From positions 6,694,394-6,758,393 of the forward strand of contig CM038716.1 in the NCBI GenBank assembly GCA_021613375.1: a stretch of 64,000 nucleotides of DNA, written 5' to 3'. The first letter of the stretch is position 1. Each line of letters begins with the position of its first letter. This DNA is from Megaleporinus macrocephalus. Its lineage: Eukaryota; Chordata; Actinopteri; Characiformes; Anostomidae. The position numbers were made by a program, and so were the translations under genes. Under the pieces are notes generated by a model, which made no database searches, had not been told where the DNA came from, and was given only the letters and a program-made list of their open reading frames with translations. Below are positions 56,136-64,000 of the stretch, piece by piece.

Positions 56136-57754
56136 ACTAGACGTACTTAGTGTACTTCAGTGACAGGTAAGCTTGGATTTGAACTATGAAACACCAATAG
56201 CTCACGTAGTCAACCAAGCATGGGCCACTTCTACTCAAGCTGTTTGGGAAGACACCCAGCTGTCAATACTTTAGATTAAGTGTGAGTTTTGGCTGTTTCA
56301 TAAAATACATTGTCCCAGTTGTTGAGATATCCTTGTGTGGTGGACATACCACTTTTGTTTCTTTGTCTTTGCTTGCCTCTGCACAACATGCAAAACAGTG
56401 TCTGTGGTTGATGTCAGACAAAGAGTCATTTGTTTTCAATATCTTAAAAAAAAAAAAAAACTAATGAGAAAACTTGAACATGATGCATTAAGAGTTTCAA
56501 GTTTCTCAATGATGGTTTCTGTAGTCTCTGTCACCGAGACTCATTTGTTTAACCACATTAAAAACAGCTCAGCAAATAGCACATTTGAATTGTGACAGGC
56601 ATACAGATACAGATCAAACCATATACACACCATTTCAGAAGAGCAAGAGGGGAACACTCCACCTCTGGAATCTCAGCAGGGTTTGAGCCGATGTTGGAGG
56701 TGCAGCTCCAATAAACAAAGCACAAAACAAATGGACTGAATGTATTTGGACGCAAATATGATCCATTTCTATCTTTTTGCAAATTATGACCCAGGACTTC
56801 TGTCCATTCTGGAAAAGTGAAAGTAGCGTTGATTTAGTCGTAATCCAGTTTGTAGTCTAATTTGATTTTGTTTTGATTTTGAAGACCTAATTTTTTATTA
56901 GCACTTGAGACAAAAGTTCCTAAGCCAGTGGTGTAGTGGGTAACACTTTCCACACTTTCCACCTCACAGGCTGAGGTTTGATTCCCTGGTTTGGACAAAA
57001 CCCCCAGTGCTTAAGCAAGACAACGTTAGATAGCTAGTGCTGCAGGAACGATATGAGATTCTGTGAAGAGTTGCACGATAAAACAGTGCCGCGCTGACGT
57101 ACTTCTAGAAGAAGAAGTAAGATCTACTGAGGAAACTCCCTCGTATGATCATAGAATGTGTTCCACCAGCAGTGAACTGAACCAGTTGGGCTGGAAGTGG
57201 GTCGAGATCTCTGACTAGCTGACTGTCTGTATCAGTACCTACAGCTGTACTTGTCTCAAGTTGATGATGTTTATTTTGCTATTGCAATGTTTTTATTTTG
57301 TTCTGATTTCTATTAGTTATAATATAAAAATGTTACATATTTGAACATTAAGTACATTTTATGTTTGTTTTTATGATTTAAAATTATGTTACCAGCTAAT
57401 TACTAACAACTACCTTCTTCTGAGTGCAGGCCCGTGGACCACTAGAGGGTGCTTCATTTCCCACTGGTGGTCCACAGCCCAGCAGGTTGAGAATCCCTGG
57501 GTTAAACAAATCAAGAACCCCATATGTTGCCTCAAAAAAATCTATTAACACTTTTGATTTTTCTGTGTCTTTTTATTTTTTTCCAGTGTAGGTGATTCTT
57601 ACTCCATTAAGGGATTGTCAACAGTCTGGCTAGATATCAGAGCTAAACAAGTTTGTTTAGCACTTTCTAGACTAGTCTCTGATTGTTTCACTGTGATTGG
57701 CTTGGTTACTAACTACTTTAGATTGACACATATTATGCTGTACATCGTTGCTGT
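56136..57754. other. No gene; one tRNA-like SINE head
   Basis: 56930-57000 has A-box TGGTGTAGTGGGTAAC and B-box GAGGTTTGATTCCCTGG, a SINE head. The remainder shows no coding features; open frames at 56282-56595 end in poly-A and are featureless. Confidence 0.45.
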
Positions 57755-57905
57755 CCAATGAAAAAATTCAAAATTGCAACTTTACAGGAGAGACCAACAA
57801 CATACTTTACTTTCAATGTATGTCAATTTTCCAAGCTGGTTTCGAGCACTTCTATTGGTCTATACATCATAAAATTTTCACAGACTGTAAACGACCATTT
57901 AGCAT
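57755..57905. mobile_element. Single arm of the fold-back element family
   Basis: GCAACTTTACAGGAGAG, AATGTATGTCAATTTTCC, CTTCTATTGGTCTATACATC and ACTGTAAACG match the right arm at 2622-2800. Confidence 0.65.
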
Positions 57906-58745
57906 TTAGCAGTAGGTAGTGACCTGGGACTAGTCTTTGACAATACTATACAGGACAATATACTACTTGCTGCTAAATTCTTTAGTAGTGAAGCAAGTAG
58001 TGCAAACATTGCCAACTATAACCAACTATAAATAGTCCAGTGAAGTGAATATAAAATTCAGTGGTGGTAAATGGGTGGAAGGTAAATTATAGCATAACCT
58101 ACTACATTTTCACCTTTTACTTGTGTAAAGTTGCACAAACATCCTAGTCTTACTTTTTTGGAACATGTTGTAAACGAATCACTACTTTTTTTTTTTTGAA
58201 TGTCACCTTCTGCACCAGATAAAAAGTAACAGCATTGTTTCTTATAGCACTATGGAATGGAGGAAAATGCCACAAAAGTAAATATTCATGTACTATAAGA
58301 ATTTGATGACAAAATACTTAAAAAGAGATATTTACAATTTGTAATTCTGGTACAGCGTTTAATAATGCTGTAATGATGGGAATATGTTTTGAGATAGTGA
58401 GGTGGTGACTTACCTGATTCTGTTTGTCCTATAACATGTTGTTTTGTTTTCTCTTGTATCATGCTCAATGCCCTTTGATGTGATATACTATTTGCAATTT
58501 TCGTGATGTACAATTAATCCACTCACAGACCAGATGAAATTATTCAAAACTTAAAAGAATTCCAAATCTGTGACAACGAGATTTCAGAGCTTCGTTTCCA
58601 ATTGAATGGGCCGATTGGGGCAGGAAAGTCCAGCATCATTAACACCATCAAAACTATTTTTGAAAAACGGCAGTACATCAATTGCCTGGCTGCAACAGAA
58701 TACGACAATGGCCATACTCAAAGAATAAGTAGAAGAAAAATCTAG

Positions 58746-59404
58746 AGTTCATTTGTAACCACAACAGCAATGTGTTATCATTGTGATATTTTGTGTAAAT
58801 GCAGGTTTGGTGACTAGTCCATATACTGTATAAATGCACATTATTTATTTGTATATTTGAAGAATTAATTGTTTTTATTTGAAAATTTCAAAAGGAAATT
58901 ATGCTGTGATTATATATAATGCATGCTAGAACCCCTCATTACAGGAATCTGTAACATTCAAGATTTATATGTTACTGAATGTAGACTCTTATATTTGTTA
59001 AGGAACATCAGGACATGATATTCTAAAGAATTATACAGTATAATTTCAATTTATAATTATTTCTATACTATTGTTTTAAAAACTACACATTTTATTAAAA
59101 GAAACCTTAAATATTATCTAATAGTGTGTTAATAAATTTCGCTTTTTAATGTTAGTTAGTTAATATACTAAAGGTGTTTTAATTTAGACCATGGAAACAA
59201 CTGCCTTTTTCCCACTTGTGTTACTCAGTTCTTGGGTTGCTTTTTGCTATAAACCACATGATTCATAATTTCTCCATGAAACATTGATTTGCAGTTAAAT
59301 GATCCAGCACAGCCAATATAAATTCCATGCTGATCTAGTGCTGGTTTAACTGGTTACTCTGCATGGTCATACTGAGTGACCTGTATACCAGTATCTGAAG
59401 CAAA
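58746..59404. other. Intron-like AT-rich spacer of the IFI44-like relic
   Basis: 59325-59425 has TGCTGGTTTAACTGG and TGTATGCTGGCTTTGCTGG, a copy of the TGCTGGT MITE family seen at 5258 and 6982. Nothing else is recognised. Confidence 0.45.
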
Positions 59405-60205
59405 ATGTATGCTGGCTTTGCTGGTGGCAATCAAAAAACAGTAAAGATAGACAATACCAGTGATAACACTAATAACAGCGCACAGCGATCTTTGTACTTA
59501 AGTTAATATACTTATTTTTTTATGTGCACATCAATATAAATAAGCTTTGAGACTGTGTTTCATTTCTTGCTTTATACTGATAGAGTAAACAACTCCCTCC
59601 CTAAAATACAAAATATAGCTTCCCTACAAACAGCAGAAGTTGTCTTATGTCACATTTTACTATATTATAAAACCTAAGACAATGTATTGTTTTAAATTGT
59701 TGCAATTTTAGCACTGAAAAGCTGTTTAAGTTTTGGCCAGTAGGGGGAGCAGTGCATCTCCTGCTTGATTCTCAAACTCCACCTACCGACCAGTGTCTCA
59801 GAGACTGAAAAGGAATGCAGTCAGTTCTGGACAGAATATCTAACAAAGCCGGATTGGTTCAAAATATACTCAAAACAATTGTAATTAAATGAATAACAAT
59901 TGTAATTAAAAAAAAATATATAAATATATATATATGATTTTTATATGAAATATATATGAATGCTGGTGACCAGCAAAACAACAGTAAAAGCAGACAATAA
60001 AACTGATAACACTAATAACAGTGTGCCCAGTGATCCCTGTACTTAAGTTAATATACATATTTTTTATGTGCACATTGATGTAAATAAAGGTTGAGACTAT
60101 GTTTAATTTCTTGCTTTATACTACTGATAGAGTAAACAACTCCCTCCCTAAAATACAAAATATAACTTCCCTACAAACAGCAGCAGTCTCCTGTCACATT
60201 TTACC
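59405..60205. repeat. Direct duplication of ~260 bp
   Basis: 59405-59660 and 59942-60205 share GATAACACTAATAACAG, GTACTTAAGTTAATATAC, TTTCTTGCTTTATACT and GAGTAAACAACTCCCTCCCT. Divergence is modest. The spacing is about 530 bp. Confidence 0.85.
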
Positions 60206-60360
60206 ATATGAAAAATAACACATATATACATAGTCCAATCATAATCCATCACAATCAAAATCATAGTCCAATCACAAATATTACCACATGCATTTTCCCT
60301 TACTTAATATATTTACACAAATATACACATATATAACACATATAACATTTTTGCATTTTT

Positions 60361-60364
<4 letters not shown>

Positions 60365-60452
<88 letters not shown>
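60365..60452. repeat. (AC)n-(AT)n microsatellite
   Basis: About 40 bp of AC followed by about 46 bp of AT. Confidence 0.97.
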
Positions 60453-60455
<3 letters not shown>

Positions 60456-60504
60456 AGCGGAAAGTTTTTTCTTTTAAAATCATGTGTAAATTCTGTGCAA
60501 CAGC

Positions 60505-60760
60505 ATACACAATAGGGCTAATAAGCTTTTATTTGCTTAACAAAACACTTTATCTTTGAAATTCAAACAGTATTAATACAGTAAGTAGTGCTTTTACATA
60601 CATCAGTGTGTTTGTTTAACCCTTTTCAAGCTTCTTCTTGTGGAAACAACCCAGTATTATTTACAGTTCTCATCTAATACCTGATTAACTAAAGCTGGAA
60701 CTGAACTTTGTTCTTCAAACTGGCTTACAAGGTATTATCTACTTATAAAATATAATAATG
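60505..60760 (-). mobile_element. Tc1-type MITE copy, truncated
   Basis: Shares CATACATCAGTGTGTTTGTT, AACCCAGTATTATTTACAGT and CTCATCTAATACCTG with the 39735 and 52031 copies. The middle is deleted. Confidence 0.75.
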
Positions 60761-61075
60761 CTACATTGTATTGCATTTATGTGCATTTGTAAAAAATATG
60801 TATCTCCTTTTTTGTTCATTTTTACTGTTTTGCATCATTTAAATGTTTACATTGTGTGACAAATTCATGATAAATGGGCCAATAGAAAGTTTTCAGGTCA
60901 AATTTTGCACTGCTTTTACTATTGTGTGTTTTCAGTACCAAAGATATACTGTAGAACATTGCCTTCTATGATGTGATGGGGCTGGAGGAATTAAACGGGG
61001 GGTGCACTGATGACATCATCAATGCCCTGAAATATCTTGAGCTCCAGTTTGAAGAACAATACCATGAATTCCTTT

Positions 61076-61914
61076 CTTGTTTAGCTGTGTCTGTGTTGGA
61101 ATGTCAGAACAGTTCGTATTAGAAAAAATGCTAAGAAAGACTGTACAAAATTAGAAATCAGACTTTCTTTACTGTAGGCTAACTTTTTGTTCATGCAGTA
61201 CTGTGATCCACTGCTTTAACAACAAAAGGCAATACAACATTATACGCATGAACAGTATTATTTATCATTGTTTAGTTGTTTGAAATGGAACTGGACCTCT
61301 CTAGTTCTTTATCAGTTCACTTTCTCTTATTGGTTTTCAAGCAGTCATTGCCATCATACGTTTATGTGCATTATGTGTTAATGCACATATTTAAGTACAG
61401 CAGGTGTCTATAACTGTACATTAGGAGGTAATACATGTATGTGAATGGTAAAAACCTGAGTACCAAATTCACTATAATATCAATCCACAAACAAATTCAA
61501 TAACCTTCAAATTTGGATTAGAATCTGAATTAGTTATTTGCCTATAACATAAACAAAGAAATAGGTGTAGGTAACATAGACATGCATTAGGAGGGATTAT
61601 TCACATTAAAATATATTATCTAAACATTATAAATTATGGTTGCTTAACAATATACTACACTGCTGTTATCTTTAACCCTGTCACAAACTTGCTTTCTCTT
61701 TTAATTTACTTATTGAAAATACTGAAACAGAAAGAGAGCTGATTCCATCTCTTGGTGTCAAAAAACAATGCCCTTTGGTCTTATTATCTTGTATCTTGTA
61801 TCTTGTATCTTATTTCTTAATCAAGAAGTTAATGAATACATTATACAACAGCTTACATGTTTGCTTTGAGCAAGAAATGATAACTACACAGTTGAAGTCA
61901 GTACTGTTAAATCT
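61076..61914. other. No gene seen
   Basis: AT-rich sequence. The short open reading after the IFI44-like relic is featureless. A CTTGTAT triple repeat lies at 61790-61810. Confidence 0.5.
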
Positions 61915-62735
61915 TAAAGCGTTTGTCTGATAGTGTTCTAAAACGTTTGGCTGGTAGTGTATCTAAAACGTTTGACTGGTAGTGATCTAAAACGTTTGAC
62001 TGGTAGTGTATCTAAAACATTTGACTGGTAGTGTATCTAAAACGTTTTACTGGTAGTGATCTAAAACGTTTGACTGGTAGTGATCTAAAACGTTTGACTG
62101 GTAGTGATCTAAAACGTTTGACTTGTCTCTTGTCTATTTTGTTCTCTGATTTTTGACTCCCTTTGTTTTGTTGACTCTCTCTCTCATTTATTCCTTTCTG
62201 GTTCTGGTTGCTTGATTCATTTGATTCTTCTGGTTCTTTACTCCAGCTCCAGTAGTGTAGTAAAACGTTTTATCTGTTAGTGTACTAAATCGTTTGGCTG
62301 GTAGAGTACTAAATCGTTTGGCTGGTAGTGTACTAAAATGTTTGGCTGGTAGTCTATTAAAACATTTGGCTGGTAGTGTATCTAAAACGTTTGACTGGTA
62401 GTGTACTAAAATGTTTGGCTGGTAGTGTATCTAAAACGTTTGGCTGGTAGTGTACTAAAATGTTTGGCTGGTAGTGTATTAAAACATTTGGCTGGTAGTG
62501 TATCTAAAACGTTTGGCTGGTAGTCTATTAAAACATTTGGCTGGTAGTGTATCTAAAACGTTTGGCTGGTAGTGTACTAAAACGTTTGGCTGGTAGTGTA
62601 TCTAAAACGTTTGGCTGGTAGTGTATCTAAAACGTTTGTCTGGTAGTGTACTAAAACGTTTGGCTGGTAGTGTATCTAAAACTTTTGACTGGTAGTGATC
62701 TAAAACGTTTGACTGGTAGTGATCTAAAAAAAATA
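61915..62735. repeat. ~25-bp minisatellite, about 27 copies in two blocks
   Basis: The unit is TCTAAAACGTTTGACTGGTA then GTGTA, with variants lacking two bases (GTGATC) or using GGCTGG. The blocks 61915-62115 and 62255-62735 are separated by a pyrimidine-rich non-repeat stretch. Confidence 0.95.
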
Positions 62736-63097
62736 AATGAAAACATTTAGCTTGCAATTGTTGTCTATAGCACGCCCAGCCTATAAGTAGACACACGATT
62801 AACCTTCCTAGCACGGCACACCAGCCACGCAAAGGTTGAAAGCAGGATGAAATAAAAGCCAAATGCTTGAAGAAATAAAGAAAAAAACAAAACATACTCT
62901 TTTTCAAAGCTCGGGGAAGTATATATAAAAAGAAAGATTTTTAGAAAATAATATATGCATTAATTTACTACTACGACTGTAACACTGGAGGAAAATCAAC
63001 TAAAATGTGTAAATGTATATGTGTATATCAACAAATAATGTATTGTACTTTAAGTAGTTTAAACTGTATGTTTCATGTGATTATGTACATTTATGCG

Positions 63098-63165
63098 CAG
63101 TATTGAACTCAGGACCTTCAGAGTGGTAGTCAGTTTGCGTCCCACTCCACCATGATACAAGCGAG
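63098..63165 (-). mobile_element. tRNA-like SINE head
   Basis: On the minus strand, an A-box-like TGGTGGAGTGGGACGC and a B-box-like GGTCCTGAGTTCAATAC lie about 35 bases apart. It does not fold into a credible functional tRNA. Confidence 0.4.
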
Positions 63166-63329
63166 CGACTGTTTTTTCTAGAAGTTCTGTTTTTTCTAGT
63201 TCAAGATCTTGGATATGATATTTGTTAACATTGGATGTAATATACGGGATGGACACTTTCAGAAGTGATTTTAAATCTTCATGAATTTATGTTTGTATAA
63301 ATACTTGTAGTGTCCATGCACAGAACAAT

Positions 63330-63705
63330 GCGTTTTAAAACGATGATTAGCGCCCTCTTTTGTTTTTGAGACAGAATTGCACATGAACTTCGAGTTAAGA
63401 AGAACTTAGTGAGTTATGAGTGGGTCGGATTACTCTTACATTTACAAACGACTTTACGTACTATGTTAGTTACGAAGGCTTTCGGGAAACATTTGTAATT
63501 TTAAGAATGTTCTTAAGTATAAGTTACGAAGTACTTAGCGGTACCAACGTTTTGGGAAACGCACCCCTGACCTATGCTTTTACTATTGATTGTCTTTGCT
63601 GTGTTAGTCTGTTTGTTGCTGTTTTGTTTGACTGCTAATGCTGTTAATAAACCCAGCTTGACTTTTAGCTCTGCTTGCGTCGTGCCACGTTCTTTGTTTC
63701 TGACA
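63330..63705 (+). mobile_element. DNA-element and LTR-like fragments
   Basis: 63340-63565 ends GTTTTGGGAAACGCACCCCT, a motif of a common fish non-autonomous element. 63570-63705 has CTGTTAATAAACCCAGCTTG then GTCGTGCCACGTTCTTTGTT, which resembles the 3' end of an LTR with an AATAAA signal. Both are incomplete and the borders are rough. Confidence 0.35.
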
Positions 63706-64000
63706 GTTTATAAATAAATTTTGGGTCCTGAACAAACATTGTTTGATTTAACCGGGTTGTTTAAATGACTACAATATATTTGCATCACATCCATATACAG
63801 ACACTATTTTATTTAGACATCACTGTGTTTTAGGCCAAGCCTATGCCTCGCTCTTTATTGTCTTCAGAATACACTAATGATGGATTCCTACAGGACTTTC
63901 AGGAAAACAATGGGACTTTTGGCGTAGGAGTACGGCTGATTTTAAAGTTTCTAATAACTTTTTAAATTATCATATGGTTTACTGGGGTAGGGAGGCAATT

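Larger units (their letters stand above)
58529..61032 (+). pseudogene. IFI44-like gene relic (interferon-induced protein 44 family)
   Basis: Two exon-like pieces. Piece 1 (58529-58742) follows the acceptor ccactcacag and encodes PDEIIQNLKEFQICDNEISE, then LRFQLNGPIGAGKSSIINTI with a Walker A (GPIGAGKSS) at 58608-58634, then KTIFEKRQYINCLAA. It runs to TAG at 58743-58745 without a convincing donor. Piece 2 (60936-61032) follows the acceptor gtgttttcag and encodes YQRYTVEHCL, then, one frame off, FYDVMGLEELNGGCTDDIIN and ALK, the family's DxMGLE switch region. It is cut off by MITE-type sequence at 61033. IFI44/IFI44L proteins are interferon-induced and antiviral-associated. With a frame change, a truncated end and no further exons in the window, this copy looks dead. 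A partial or misassembled gene is the alternative. Confidence 0.7.

Noticed and set aside
56930..57000. A functional tRNA gene
   Set aside because: A- and B-box-like motifs are present but the flanks do not pair into an acceptor stem. SINE head is more likely; the same applies to 63098-63165.
1..64000. A coherent novel multi-gene system
   Set aside because: Only two intact genes of unrelated function and one relic are present. No clustering of functionally linked genes was found.

Overview
The window is vertebrate nuclear DNA, almost certainly from a ray-finned fish. The genes have multiple exons with GT-AG introns and code for vertebrate protein families (a vitamin-K-dependent coagulation protease, a Polycomb chromobox protein, an interferon-induced GTPase-like relic). 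The gaps hold typical teleost repeats: L2-type LINE, Tc1-like and hAT-like elements, tRNA-derived SINEs and many minisatellites. The repeats suggest an ostariophysan fish (characin or catfish side), but this is an impression from memory and not a proof.

Layout. 1-10.1 kb: no gene; a hAT-like element, a fold-back element, a 5'-truncated L2 LINE and a 2-kb array of a 26-bp minisatellite. 10.2-19.4 kb, minus strand: a complete 8-exon gene for a Gla-EGF-EGF-serine protease, best matched to protein C (PROC). I reconstructed it exon by exon; the exons join in frame to 481 residues. Its introns hold minisatellites and a dead Tc1-like transposon. 20-23.2 kb: repeat-rich spacer. 23.3-29.6 kb, minus strand: a complete 5-exon cbx4 gene (522 residues; chromodomain, AT-hook-like motif, SUMO-interacting motif, Pc box). 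28.7-58.5 kb: about 30 kb with no convincing gene, made of transposon remnants and very large tandem arrays (GATA-type, a SINE-linked ~37-bp minisatellite in two inverted arrays, a LINE-linked 44-48-bp array, a 36-bp array broken by an exact 327-bp duplication). 58.5-61.1 kb, plus strand: a broken IFI44-like gene relic. 61.9-64 kb: another minisatellite and repeat fragments.

The two intact genes are on the same strand but are functionally unrelated: one is a secreted liver-type protease zymogen, the other a nuclear Polycomb/SUMO-pathway protein. Nothing suggests a joint system. The most unusual trait is the number and variety of tandem arrays (adding the intervals gives roughly a fifth of the window), and the evidence that some were carried or born with SINE and LINE 3' ends. 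No computed search was possible; family names rest on motifs read from the translation, and repeat identities on reading copies against each other.
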